From NCBI GenBank assembly GCA_032358255.1, contig JAULBX010029158.1, positions 62,001 through 126,000 on the forward strand: 64,000 nucleotides of DNA, in the 5' to 3' direction. Each line of letters opens with the position of its first letter. Positions within the stretch are counted from its first letter, which is position 1. The translations under genes and the position numbers were made by a program. Source of the stretch: Heterotrichella gracilis (lineage: Eukaryota > Sar > Xanthophyceae > Tribonematales > Xanthonemataceae). Below the pieces are notes generated by a model. That model ran no database searches, had not been told where the DNA came from, and saw only the letters and a program-made list of their open reading frames with translations. This document shows positions 1 through 11,895 of this stretch, in pieces.

Positions 1-266
1 CAATTTTCAAATCAATGATTAGGGTCATGTGCCTCAAGTGGAGGACTTCCACGCTCTCATCCAAATCCCCTCCCCAACTCTGCATGCTGTATCCCCTCCC
101 CCCTCCCAACCCAAGGTGTTGCCAGGGCGTGGCATGCATTATATGCAGAGGATTTCAGGGCTGAAGCCTTAGGGTGTGCATTCTGTATGCTGAGGAGGAG
201 CGGCGTGCATGCTTGCAACCCGAATCGGCAGGCGCAGCAACATGAACACTTTGGTCACCCACCCAC

Positions 267-1054
267 CTGGTGCAGCTGTTGCTCCCACGCCCGCACATCA
301 GGGCTGGCCAGGTTCTTCAGGACCAGGTAGCGGTGCACATACTGCATGGGCTTGGACTCGATCACAGCTTGCAGGAAATCGCGCTCCTCCTTCCTCTCCC
401 TCTCTGTGGTGGTTTCTTGCACCCCCGTCTCCATGACGTAGTTGTCCAGCAGGTGGTACAGGATGACGTACGTCCTGAGGCGGAACCAGCAGCATGTGTC
501 ACTCAACCAGGGATGCCAGCGAAATGTGATGGAGATCCCATGGATATCAGCGAACTAGAAGTGTGTGGGCCACGCTGGAGCCGTTACATGGAGGTACTGT
601 GAAGTGGAACTGGTTGCAAGGCACGCCAGTTGTTAGGAAACTTATGGGAGTAAACTTACTTCCTGTTCCACACATCTTTCCTGATCCACTTGAACAGCTT
701 GTTGCTGGCAGCGTCCTCTGCTGAACCGAACCGCTTTGACCCTTGCACGTCTATGTCGTACTCCACCCCTGCGCACAAGGAGTTTATATGCCGCAACTGA
801 GTTCATGTGCAAGGCTTGCAACCAGTAGGTGTAAGTCAACCCGCTCAGCTAGTGTGCCCACCAAGGGTCCAACATACAGCCTTTGAGAGGCCTTGGGTGT
901 CACGCACAGCCCAACTCACTACACTCAAAATCCACACGCCTGGTAGAACCCAAATTGCAGTGCACCCACCAGGCTCCACACGGTTGTCATCCACCGCCCA
1001 CACACGCTGGCAGGCCAGCGAGAGGTTCTCTAGTTCAGCTGGGGTTGGCTCCAT
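267..1054 (-). CDS. EndoU/XendoU-family endoribonuclease, 5' exons only (runs off left edge)
   Basis: Three exons can be joined in phase: 1054-970, 768-660 and 474-267, giving about 134 residues. Exon 1 encodes a helix with an ACQRVWAVDDNR segment. Exon 2 contains EYDIDVQG and a basic KLFKWIRKDVWNRK segment. Exon 3 contains YHLLDNYV, then a FLQAVIESKPM...YLVLKNL stretch. This order matches the N-terminal half of the EndoU (poly(U)-specific endoribonuclease, XendoU) fold. The catalytic half, with the two His and the Lys of the family, is absent and should lie beyond position 1. The intron after exon 3 (donor GTGGGT at 266) fills 1-266. The start at 1054 gives a compact N-terminus without signal peptide; an in-frame Met at 1132 is possible. 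Known members cleave RNA at U in a metal-dependent way. Activity here is inferred only from family membership, because the active site is not visible. Confidence 0.72.
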
Positions 1055-1688
1055 TGGAGGGCACCTTAGCAAGGAGTTGGGCAAGGGCGGGCAGAGGCGG
1101 GCAGAGGCGGGCAGTGCCAGACCAGCCAGCAAGCAGTACTATCTCAGGACCCGTCAAGAGGTCATAAAACACGACCCCGCAACCTTGGTTTCGGGCTAGA
1201 GGACCAGTACTGCAAGCCTATCCACATGCATGCATATGCTCCCGGGGAATATTGGTCTGAGGAAAGTGCTCGCGCCGGTAGTTGGTGACTTGCAAAGGAC
1301 TGTCCAGGTCGTGTGTATGTAGGCTTGCTTGTATCACACAGCAAACGATTGCAATGCGCGATGCATGCAAAAAAGGCGGCCACCGTTCACCGCCTGCAGG
1401 ACGGCGGGCTTCCACCCCATTGCAGGTCGTGGGTTTTGCAGAACGCGATATCGTATAACCTGACAGTGTTCAGCGCGTGTTCCTTATTCACCTGGAAATT
1501 CCACGCGTTCATGCTTTGTAAGAGACTGCTCTAAGTGGTACCGTTCCATCTGGCATGCCGTGACGCTGAAACACATGCCGTATATATACTCGGATAGACT
1601 ATAACATTTGGACCTCGCGTTGTGAAGCCAGCTTCACCTACCCTCTATCCTTTCCCTCGACCACTACTCATCGGCAGACATATCCACC
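1055..1688. other. Divergent intergenic/promoter region between EndoU and the TPR gene
   Basis: About 630 bases separate two head-to-head start codons. No frame looks coding. A TATA-like run lies at 1580-1589 on the + side. A short GGCAGAGGCGG tandem repeat lies around 1085-1112. Confidence 0.55.
1580..1589 (+). promoter_or_regulatory. TATA-like element upstream of the TPR gene
   Basis: GTATATATAC lies about 100 bp before the ATG at 1689. It is followed by a pyrimidine-rich leader (about 1630-1688) and a good start context (CCACCATGG). Confidence 0.45.
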
Positions 1689-4314
1689 ATGGCTGGTGAG
1701 TTGCCCGTTCAGGGGGTGGGGTGGTGGCGGTAACCTGCCGTTTCCAGGACGTTTCGTGGCCATCGCCTTTATAGCATACAAACAGAACAGAACCGCGATT
1801 TGTGGTATTAGTTTAGAGTAACCATCAGGTTTATATGTTTGTGCATGGTGGCAAGTGTCTGGAAACTCTCGTTGTTCGTGTGTGTGCCCAGCAAACTCCA
1901 CTATTGAAGTGGCCATTCTTGGGTCCCAATCAGTCCTCTTCAGTTTTGTTTTTGCTATTTTGGGACTCCATAGTGGGCATTCAACACCCCAGTGTTCTGC
2001 ATCAGTATGCTCCAGGTTAGGGGTCACAAACACAGCAACGCAGGGGATGGCATTCCCAAGACATAGGCACGTTTGGCCCCTTATTTCACAGAGGAGGTCG
2101 CAACAAGGATAGCTCAGTGGTATAGCAAACTGTCCGCAACCATAAAGTTGTAACGTGTGGCACCTGACAAAACAAACTTGTGTCGCCGCAGGGGTAATGG
2201 GCCATCCTGGAGCAGGTGGATCAGGTGCGCATGGTCACCGTCATGTTTCATTGCAATGATGGGGTGTGCACATCCTGAGAAACCTTGTCCTGTCGTCATA
2301 CGAGCCTGCTACCGTGCGAGTTTGTGTGCATTATGGTGCACCACTGACTGAATGAAACACCCACCCACGATGCAGGTGAAGGCCAGGAGTATGGCATCCT
2401 TGCACAGAACAAAGCCATGGTAAGCATCAATTTTCTGTCCAAGCCTTTTGGGTTATCCCTTTAGCAACCCCAATGCCTTTTGCCTCAATGCCACAAACTC
2501 TAGAACCAACCACCTGACCACATCACTTGCAGGAGCAAAACTTCAAGACTTTCCTTAGTCAGCCAGAGAACAAACCCATTTTGGCTGCTCAACAGCGGAA
2601 GGAAATGAAACAGGCTATGAGAAACACCAACCGCCAGAGGGCGTGGGAGTTCAAACAGAAGGTCTGTAATGGATCAAATAAATAAGGAAATAAATAAGGT
2701 CTGGGTTGCATGAGCAGACTCAAGTTGCGCTGCGCTCTGCGTTTGCACCACTTTTTTACCATTTTCCTCAAACCTGGTATTGCCGCAGGTTACAGAAGCA
2801 GACTACGAAGCACAGAAGAACATTTCACCTTACCTCGAATACCCAGTGCTGCGCCGCATTGCACACACGTTGACCAACGACCACAACAACGACTTCACAA
2901 AGTGGGCAACCAACCCACGGGTGATTGAGATGTTCCAGCGGTGCAAGGAGTTGCTAGACGAGGGCAAGATGACTGAAGCTGAGATGGAAGTGTTTATGGT
3001 CAACATGCTCAAGGTATTCCCGCCTGCTAAAGCTAATTTGTTGTTATTATTATTAAATATCTACTTCCCCCTGCATGTATCTATTCGCCCTCCATGCATG
3101 CTGTAGGCGTTGCTGCACATGCTGCCCACAGTTGGCACAGACTAACCAGTTCCAAGATGTTACATTTCACGTATTTTTTACCTGCAGGATCCAAAAACAC
3201 AAGGGCATGAAGACTTCATGAAGGCCTCCAAACACCAGGCCAAGGTGCAGACAGAGCACCTGGTGAGCGCGCTGAATGAGCATGTAAGTACACGGGCGTG
3301 CATGATAGACTGCTGCCCGCATGCAGATACCTTCCTATCTGTTTTTATCTCGAGTGGAGCATGCGCTGTCCAAGTCAGCTGCTTGAGGTGGCAATCGCGT
3401 TTGCATTCTTCCTCTTGGGTCAGGTCTGCGCTTGAACCACTTACCCGCTGTCTTCAACACAATGGCATTCCCATAATCCCCGGTGTGTGTGTTTGCGCCA
3501 GCTGGAGGAGCGGAGAAAGGGCAACAAGCTCTACATGGCTGGCAAGCTAGACCAGGCAATGAAGTGCTACATCAGCGCCAAATCCATCGTCGAGTTTGTT
3601 GTGGGCCTGAGCCATGGCGACCAGATGGAGATCAACAAGAATCGCATTGACGTCTACAACAACATTGCAGCAACGTACAACGCGATGAAGGAGTATGGCG
3701 GTGCGATTGAGCACTGCAACAAGACCTTGCTGCTGGATCCCAAGAATCTCAAGGCGTTGCTTCGAAGGGCCAAGGCTTTCAAAGGCAGGCATGAGTACGA
3801 GGTGAGCGCAGCAGAGTCAGTCTGCATTTATATTTTAGCTGGTCATGTGTATTAAACCTGGGGTGCGCATGGCATGGCATAGGCTGTGTTCTCTGTCAAT
3901 GCGTATAATCATGCATGTGTCGCCACTACAATCCACATTTGCACCAAATTTTGCAATGCGCACGCCAGAAAAAATATGACATTTATTAGAATATCGTACT
4001 GTCATCCTTATAACGCATCTATGGTAGGGCGGCGCAGCAGTACCCAACAAATGCTGCAGAACACAGGTGACTCAAGGAATCCTCCATGACGCACAGTGCC
4101 CGTATTCCAGGTCAGTGTACCTCACAGGCCTTCCCATTGTTTTCAGTTGGCCATGGATGACCTCAAGAAGGTCAAGGACCTTGAGCCCTTCAACTTTGAG
4201 GCTGAGGACGAGATGCGGCGCCTGAAGCAGGTGATGCGCAGCTGTGCAGCGGAGGAGCGCGCTATGTATGGCAGCATCTTTGACAAGATGCCACAATCTG
4301 ACAAGGATTACTAG
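1689..4314 (+). CDS. Tetratricopeptide-repeat protein, 322 aa, 7 exons
   Basis: Exons are 1689-1695, 2376-2419, 2533-2661, 2789-3013, 3188-3283, 3502-3801 and 4147-4314; all phases close and the stop is TAG. Residues 1-145 are charged and helical and begin MAGEGQEYG. I do not recognise a domain there. Exon 6 (about residues 168-267) carries two to three TPR units: RRKGNKLYMAGKLDQAMKCY, then VYNNIAATYNAMKEYGGAIEHCN and LDPKNLKALLRRAKAF. That is the co-chaperone style of TPR seen in SGT/TTC/FKBP proteins. The last exon is a helical cap ending in SDKDY. TPR domains bind peptides, often chaperone tails, so a role as adaptor or co-chaperone is inference. The first exon holds only 7 coding bases. 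A TGTAA motif, the usual green-algal polyadenylation signal, lies at 4689-4693. Confidence 0.85.
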
Positions 4315-5090
4315 TCGTAGTTGAGGGTAAATGGTTTGGGGATATATAACCATTTGTCTTAAGTGGTTTTAAGACTCACAGTTACAATACAACAGGATGG
4401 CCCAGGCTTTGTGATGTGGTGACTGGGATGTGTTGGGGAATGCTAGGTAGCCTGAATTTCACAGGCTCGGCTTTAGATAACTATGAGCAAGAGCTTCAGA
4501 TAGCTATGTAGCCATAGCAGCATAGTTGTGGGTCTGTTGTACAGTACCTCTGTTGCAATTGGCCATTGGTGATGCAGACTCCCCACCACAGTCTTGTGGT
4601 TCAGATATTGAGACTCTAGAAAGGGTAAGGGTTCCGCCAGCCAACCCCTGCTTGCCAAAATTATTGATGATGCAGAAGCCCAGCGCCTTGTAACACGATC
4701 TAGGACACTGTCCCAACATTTTACTCCTGGGGGCATAGGGTGCCCTGAACAACTTTGCAGACCACAAAAGGAGCTTGAAAGCCCTAACCGTTAGGGTTTT
4801 GAGGGTTTTCAATTGCTAGCCCAAACGGTCACGCCGGTAGGGGGGTATACCCGGTTTGGGCCATTGCAAGTTGAGTTTATTTCGTTCCGCGCACCAGAAT
4901 GAGCACACAAGTTTGCGCGGTGACACAACTGCTTGACTTGACTCGCAAGTGGCGCCTCTGTGTAACGTTCAAGCTGTTGTTGTGACCCAGTGCCCCGATG
5001 GGTGGAACCGCCTTCGCCATCGAACTTTGTAACACCTGAACCCCGCTAGGAAGCAGGAACCCCCACTCCTTGCAAGGAATTAACTCATAA
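4315..5090. other. Intergenic spacer
   Basis: This holds the 3' flank of the TPR gene and the 5' flank of the MYND gene. No convincing coding frame was seen. A short GGGTTTTGAGGGTTTTC run lies near 4793-4809. Confidence 0.5.
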
Positions 5091-8000
5091 ATGGCGTCCG
5101 AAACGCAAGACCCCGCTGCAGGCGACGTGGGCGAGGATGTACGAGGCTGGGTGTGGCGCATGTTGCCTGGTACCACCACAGGCCCAGACTGTCCAGTGGC
5201 GCAGCAGTTGGGCAGTTTGGCCCAGCAACATTCGTTTCTACAGGAGCACAAAGGCATAGTGATGCAGGCGCTGTCAAGGTGAGCAGATGGACAGCAGATG
5301 GGTACTCAATTGCAAAAACCCATGATGCATGCATGCATTGCGCCTGGCTGGACAGTCCCTGGTATGGCCCTCGCTCCTGAACCAATTCAGCCCACAGCAT
5401 GAGATACAAACACTGTAGTGATGTGTTTGCAGCTGTTGGCCGGCATCACTTTACGAGCCTCACTGCTGGAAACCCATAATGGGTGCCCACCAAATTGCAG
5501 TCACCTTATGAGCACTGGGGTTTCTCCTTTTCATCCCATGCCCTGCAGAACTGGCAGGTTGTGGCGGTAGAGGTACTGACCGAGTGCTTGTTGTGACCCA
5601 GTGACCGCTTCCTGAGCCGCCTGACAGGCGCGCTTAATGTTGCAACCACCCCTTCAGACAGCACTGCTGAAGAGGGGGCTGCCCTAGGTGATGCAGCAAG
5701 TGCTAAGCCGCCGTTGGATGTCCATCAAACAGCCGCAGACTTGCTGTCCTTGTTCGAGTGGCTCGCAGACGCTCCAGACGTCAGCCTTCAGGCTGCAGCA
5801 AAGCCGCAGCTGAAGGCGGGCCCTTTTGCTGCGATCGGTGCAAGCGCCAACTTTGCTCAACAGCAGCTGGCGCCGACTGTGGATACGCTCGTCCGCTCCC
5901 TTGAAAGGTCTGTTGACAGACCTGGCCAGCGTTTGTGCACCAGAAGGAAGGGGGGGTCATGTGTGCAAGGGTGTCAGCCGCAACCTGCTGTAAGGACAAG
6001 CTGCCAAAGTGCTGGTTGTACGGTATACTGTTGCCCTGTTGCCTGCTTGCATGGCGTTTGGCTGCACAGCAGCAGTGCTTGTCACATGTTCCATGTGCAT
6101 GGGGTTGCCCCTCGGCCTGACTCATTGCCACTGCGCACCACCAGCTCATCGCAACCTGTGCAAACACCCTAACCCTAAACCCTAAGCACCTGACCCATGC
6201 GCACAGGCTCACCCCGCGCCCCCACGCACTGCTCTGTGCGCCGTCAGCTACACCGCAGCTCTGCAAAGACCCTAAACCTAAACCCTAAACACCTGCTCCA
6301 TGCGCACAGGCTCACCCTGCGCCCCGACGCACTGCTCCTGCGCACTGCCACCTACACCGCAACTCTGCAGCGAACCTGAACCTAAACCCTAAACACCTGC
6401 TTGCTGTCCACAGGCTCGCCCCGCGCCGCGACGCACTGCTCCTGGGCACCGCCACCTACACTGCAGCTCAACAACCCTAAACCTAGACCCGAACCACCTG
6501 CTCCATGCGCACAGGCTCACCCCGCGCCCAGACGCACTGCTCCTGCGCACCGTCGCCTACATCGCAGCCTCTGCAAAGACCCTAAACCTAAACCCTAAGC
6601 ACCTGCTCCATGCGCACAGGCTCACCCCTCGCCCCGACGCACTGCTCCTGCGCACCACCGCCTACATCGCAGCTTCAGCCAAGTCCGGCCAGCTGCGGCG
6701 TGCGGCCTTGGGGCAGGAACTCGAGAGCCTGCTGCTCACCCTGGCCAAGGTGCTGCGGGTGGTGAACAGTGCCCACTTGGGTGGCGGGCGCGGGGGCATG
6801 TGGGCAGGCACGTCGGACGTGCTGTCTGCCTGCGCGACCTTTGTGGGCAGCTGCAGCAGCGCCATAGGCAGCGACACAGACAGAAGGTGCGTGGCATGCA
6901 GCAGCCTCTTAGCCTTGTAGCAAGTTGCCCCACTGGCAAGCGGTGTGTGGTTTCTTTGCCATGTGGTGTTTTCTTTGCCAGCTATCAGGTAACAGAGCAG
7001 TCAGCCCCTACAGGCGCCTGTTTAACATCAGTGTGCGCTCCCTCCCCTTGCAGCGCTATACCTTAACTCCAAACCCTAAATCCGAATCTCGCTTGCAGGC
7101 GCTTGTGCAACATCGGCATGCGCTTCCCCCCTTGTTACCCTAAACCTATTGACACCCCCTTAACCCAATCTCGCCTGCAGGCGGCTGTTCAACATCGGCG
7201 TGCGGTTCCTCCCCTTGCTGTGGGACCTCTACTTCCCCACCAGCTCCACCTACATCAGCAACGACCCGCACGTGTATATGCGCCTCTCGCAGCTGTGCAA
7301 CGACCTGGTCAGAACGGAGAACAACCCCACCTGCCTGCGCATCTACGTGTCCTGCGCAGCGCCCGACATCGTGTTCCAGTCTGCCAAGTCGCTGTTCATG
7401 CTGTCGGCATCGAACGTGCAGGCGCAGGTGGGCGGGGAAAATAACCTGGCGAGGACCCTATGCCATAGGCCATGGAAACCCAAATGGTGCCAAAATGGAT
7501 AAAAATATCATTTCGAATGAAAAATTACTAAAGAAAGCTGGAAATTAGCTAAAATATATAAATCAAATGGATGCGAAGGTGAATATTCGTGGAGATCCTT
7601 TGATAGACCTTGGGGAAACCCTAAACAAACCCTAATGGCATCCAAAACCTACATCACAAATAGCAATATGGAAGCGCTGACGGCATCAAACGCACTAGCC
7701 TAAACCCTACGCTTGCACCCAACCCTAACGCCCTGCTATTCGCGCTACCAGGAGCTTCTGCCTGCGGCTGTGGAGATGCTGAGCCACCATTTGCAAGGAA
7801 ATCCTTCAGCTGCAGTCAGCTGCGCCCTTCAGAAGATGGGTGCAGGGCAGGTGCTCAAAGTGGCGCAGGCACGGCTCGCCAAGGTGGGTAATGTGGTGAG
7901 GGCGAGAGGGGAGGGAATGGGTGGGACTAGAGTTGCCATTGAGGCCATTGGAGTTGCATGTTTGTTTTTAATTCAACTGTGCCCGGTGCCGCGCATTTTG

Positions 8001-9146
8001 CAACTCGTAATTGGATTTAAAATTCACTTTGAAAACTATTACAGGGAAAAATCCATTTCTATGTGTGTGTTAGTCCGCCCACCAACAAAATACACATCTG
8101 GTGAATATCACGGGGATAAATGATTTCTGTGCATCCCCGCAGGGCGGCGCGAGCCCACCCGCCAGCGAGATTGAGGAGGCAGCGGAGGGGTCAAGCAGGG
8201 TGCAGCTGACAGCGGATGACAACGAGGTGGAGGCCGAGTGCATCAAGTCGCAGAAGTTTGGGTGCTCGCACAGGGGCTGCGTCAACCTGGATGGTGAGCC
8301 CAGTGACGCAATTAGCTTTTTTTAAACTAACCTTTCTTCCGTAGTTAAAACAATCTTTTAATTCTTCTATAAAGTTTGTTTTCGCCTATCTCGTGAGATA
8401 ACCTTTATGATCTCATATTAAATTTGTTTTCATCTACCGCTCAAGCCTTGTGAGTCCAGGTTGGCTCCTAAAGTTGCGACTGTTAAGGAATGTTGTAATG
8501 ATTTGCATGAGCCAATGCTCAACTCGGAGAGCCCTTCTTGTGGTTGCGAGCCCTGCGCAGGAAGCATACATATTTTTGCCACTTATTTGGTATTCTGCTT
8601 TCTGATGTTTTGCTCCTGAGTGATGTTGAAGGCGCTAGGGAGCAGAGCCTGGTGTGCAAGGCCTGCCAAGGCTTCTTCATTGGTTTCCCCCTTCATTCAC
8701 TATTTCCTTCATTTTATTGTGTGGCCCTGTGTGCTGCTGCAGCGCCATGCAGCAGAGCCTGGTGTGCAAGGCCTGCCGGGGCTGCTTCATCAATTTCCAT
8801 TCTTTTTTATACCCATTTAATTGCATGCGCTCGATGTGCTGCTACAGGCGCCAGGGAGCAGAGCCTGGTGTGCAAGGCCTGCCGGGGCTGCTTCAGAGCA
8901 CACTACTGCACGCGGGAGTGCCAGGTCGCCGCGTGGCCATCGCACCGTGTGCTGTGCAAGCGCATGCAGCAGATGCGCTCCCGCTCCACACCCACGCCCG
9001 GGGTCACGCCAGGGGAGGCGCAGAGCGAGGGGAGCGGGGACAACAAGGGGTCAGACGGGGACCAGGAGAAAGGCGGCTCTGTTGCGGGGCGCACGATGTC
9101 GACCCCGGCAGTGGCGGAGATTTCAGATTTGCTGGAGAAGGTGTGA
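5091..9146 (+). CDS. MYND-type zinc-finger protein, 529 aa, 7 exons
   Basis: Exons are 5091-5278, 5602-5907, 6620-6886, 7181-7427, 7752-7883, 8143-8293 and 8848-9146; all phases close. Residues 1-380 are alpha-helical and may form a helical-repeat scaffold of unknown identity (for example RLFNIGVRFLPLLWDLYF). The MYND finger is split by the last intron, with ligands C421, C426, C439, C442, C451, C455, H463 and C467, all present and canonically spaced. The C-terminal tail of about 60 residues is Ser/Gly/Asp-rich and ends DLLEKV. MYND fingers mediate protein-protein contacts, typically with proline-rich partners; no SET or other enzyme domain is seen. Exons 3, 4 and 7 are each preceded by truncated copies of their own 5' ends. 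The last three exons are duplicated at 13829-15125. Confidence 0.85.
6104..6680 (+). repeat. Six-unit tandem array (about 103 bp) of an intron 3' end plus exon 3 start
   Basis: Units start at about 6104 (degenerate), 6207, 6310, 6414, 6515 and 6620. Each of the last five joins a CCCTAAA-rich spacer, an acceptor-like CACAG and the first 50-60 bases of exon 3 (GCTCACCCC...GCACTGCTC...). Only the last unit continues into the full exon. The period (101-105 bp) is not a multiple of three. Confidence 0.9.
7013..7215 (+). repeat. Two partial copies of the exon 4 start upstream of exon 4
   Basis: Copies near 7013 (GGCGCCTGTTTAACATC) and 7098 (GGCGCTTGTGCAACATC) precede the true exon start at 7181 (GCGGCTGTTCAACATC). 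AACCCTAAA-type sequence lies between them. Confidence 0.8.
8634..8900 (+). repeat. Three tandem copies of the start of the MYND exon
   Basis: The segment GAGCCTGGTGTGCAAGGCC... occurs near 8645, 8755 and 8863. Only the third continues into the complete finger. The first two break off into T-rich intron after about 50 bases, so two partial C-x2-C knuckles lie in the intron. Confidence 0.88.
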
Positions 9147-10249
9147 AGGCATTGCGGGTGGGCTTCATGGAGGCGGGGCCATGGCATGGCAGGATGTGCC
9201 ACGGGGAGTACCACTGGCAGCCGCTGGCAGAGACAGTGGCTAGCCTAGGGAGAGCATAGGCAGGCGCACATGGGGCACTGCTGTGCGTGTAGTATGTATG
9301 CAGCAACTGCATGAAAACCTTACAACAGGCAGTCCATTGTGCCGTGGCACTATCATTCAGTGAACCATCGTGAAGGCTCTGGGACATATTTATCAGTATG
9401 TATTACACGAGAGTGACTCAACCCCAGTGCATGATTGCAACTGGTGTATCACATACATGTCTATTATTTATTCAAAAGTGACTCCAGTATGTATGTCGTG
9501 GCGAGATTGCAATGGGAGATTACAGCACTTGCGCACTGAGTTTCTTTTTCTGACTGCAGTACTTATGCACTCACACAAATATTCCATTTGCAGTTTTCAA
9601 AGGAAAGTATATACTATATACCGTAGTCTTACTGAGGCATGAGATTCTGTACTCGTATGCAGCCGCTCACGTTGATTGCCAATAATGTATTCAACAACAA
9701 CAAGGCCCTTGGCATCCCATCCACACTGGCCCAGTTGATCATAATGATTGATAGGCTATTCACATGCATTAGTGTGTAATGTCAGCGGCTAGCTTGGTCG
9801 TTAGCGGCTAGCTTGGTAGTACTAGTCAGCTGGCAAAACGGTGATCTGCGCATCCACTGGGGCTCGCACCGCAGAAGTTACTGGGTGGGGAAAATGACTG
9901 CCCCGCTGGAGACCAGATACACATAAAACAGGCAACTATAAACAAAATACAATTTGCTGGCCAAGCCAACATTTGTGTTGTACCTAGTGCAGACAACAAT
10001 AATTTGAGGCGTTCAATGCTACAAAACCGGGAGCATCCGAATCTAACGAGTACTTCTTGGCACAGATTTGGTATCACCGCGCCTTTTTCTGCAGTACTTA
10101 ACGTTAACAACAATCAGTGGCTGTAAATGGGCTTGAACAGTTCAAATCTTGTGAGATGGCTGCCAACCAGTCCAACTGCACTAAACACCTTCTGTGGGGG
10201 TGAGCAATGTCATATACTTTTCTTCTCTTTCTAGCTGCCCTGTCATGCC

Positions 10250-10550
10250 GCATAATAGATGTTGCTGCCCATGCAGATGTGGACAGGGGTTTATATGATT
10301 ATAGCGCCAAGGGCAGGGTCATCCTGACCTCCCCGCGGGCACCATCCATAACATTAACCACCTTTTATGGAAACAAAACAAACAAACAAACAAAAGGCGT
10401 TCCAAGCCGTCATCGGCTTATTGCCTTGTGTGCCCTTCAAGGGCACACATTAGGGACACTACATGGAAACTATACTGTTTGCCAGGAAAATATTTTTTTA
10501 GATGATGGACGCATTGGATGCTTTTGAGTTGAGAAACCACATCATCGGCT
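10250..10550. other. About 300-bp insertion specific to duplication copy 1
   Basis: Sequence on both sides matches copy 2 (around 16040-16130), but this stretch has no counterpart there. It contains an (AAAC)n run near 10373-10393. No terminal inverted repeats were recognised. Confidence 0.45.
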
Positions 10551-11764
10551 ACCGTATGCGGTCTGGACCAGCAGCCCCACATCCCTGCGGCAGTCGCTCA
10601 ACAGCCTAAAACCCACAGCCCAAATCTTAAACCCTGTAGCTGCTTACTCCTCCACGTCAGCTGCTGTGTTGTACAGCAGCTCAACCTCCCAGCAGCAGTC
10701 GATCAGCACCTAAACCCCGAACCCTAAACCTTGAAGCTGGCTACTCCTCCACGGTCAGCCGCTGTGGTGTACAACAGCTCAACCTCAACAGACAGGCAAC
10801 AGACAGGCAATAGCAACAACAGTTGTGCATGATGTACTTGCAAGATGGATATGCAGCACCCGTAGTGTTTTGAGACGGGTATACATGCCACACACAAAGA
10901 TTGGATAACCATGAATTAGACATTCCTAGTCTGTATGTCTGCTTGGCGCTGCCTGGCCTGGCCAGGTGGGTGGGTGTCGACAGGGTGTAGGACATGAGTC
11001 TCCTTGAGCAGGCCCCTCCGATGTTGTCCTGCTGGGTGGCTTAGCCCTGCCTTGTTTAAGGCTGCTGTTGAGTGCTGCTGAACTGAAGGCTGGTAAAGGG
11101 GGGTGTGGGGGGTGGGAATAGACCCCACCGTCAGCTTTGGAGAAGAGCTGCTGCTGCTAGCCGCAGCAGGATTCGATACAGGCGTGGCACTCTGCTTGAA
11201 CTGCCGTGCTTGCCAGCATGTGTGCGAGCCGAGTAGGTGCGCACAACTTTGGATACGCAACCATTGTGGGTAAACGGAACGACATACTCTGGGTAGAGCT
11301 GCCGGCTGCAATAACAGAGGCGAGCTTTGCAATAATGCATGCAATAACCATGCGTGGATATCCCCCCCGTTTCCCATTTTATTAGGGGTGATAAACATCT
11401 TGCACCGATGCAGCGCCGTACAAGGCGACCTGGTGGCTACTTCCCAGCTTATATTAGTCAGATAACAATCTCTTTGCCTAGACCCCTTAGTGAAAAACCT
11501 GCACGAAGGGGTTCACAGTGCCCAAAACGCGTTCTGTGAGGCCAGTATGCGGTGATATTGATACTTGGGATAAGGTCGAGGAACATCTTCTGCTGTGGGG
11601 TGTTGCCGGGCAACTTTGCCGACAAAAAGAACACAATGGGTGAGTTAAGCGATAGGCAAGACTGCTCCGTTGCACATTTCTACACAGTGCCATATGCATT
11701 CATACTTCCATACTGCATCGTGGTTTTCGGCAGGGGGCACATGAACCCGTGTCTCCCCGCTTTT

Positions 11765-11895
11765 CCACGATGCGGGGGGTACATGGCTGCGATGCGGGGG
11801 TACATGGTCGCGATGCGGGGATACATGAGCAGCCATGTACCCCCGCATCGCAGCCATGTACCCCCGCATCGCAGCCATGTATCCCCGTATCGTGG
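11765..11895. repeat. Near-perfect palindrome built from about 21-bp direct repeats
   Basis: The left arm 11765-11827 and right arm 11833-11895 are about 62-63 bp reverse complements with only a few mismatches, separated by a 5-base loop (AGCAG). Each arm consists of three tandem copies of a unit like GATGCGGGGGTACATGGCTGC. It can form a long hairpin or cruciform. Confidence 0.92.

Larger units (their letters stand above)
7725..10790. repeat. Segmental duplication, copy 1 (MYND 3' exons plus relic 3' end of the convergent gene)
   Basis: The segment aligns with 13805-16260 through MYND exons 5-7, the 3' flank (shared GCAGGCGCACATGGGGCACTG and TTGATCATAATGATTGATAG) and a degraded copy of the terminal exon of the minus-strand gene. 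That terminal-exon copy itself appears twice, at about 10643-10680 and 10737-10786. It carries an extra stretch of about 300 bp (10250-10550) absent from copy 2. Confidence 0.82.

Noticed and set aside
6197-6598. Short frames in the MYND intron resembling the exon 3 start
   Set aside because: They come from the echo array; each unit breaks off into telomere-type spacer.
10916-11398. 160-codon minus-strand frame, Ser/Pro/His-rich
   Set aside because: No recognisable domain and no supporting signals.
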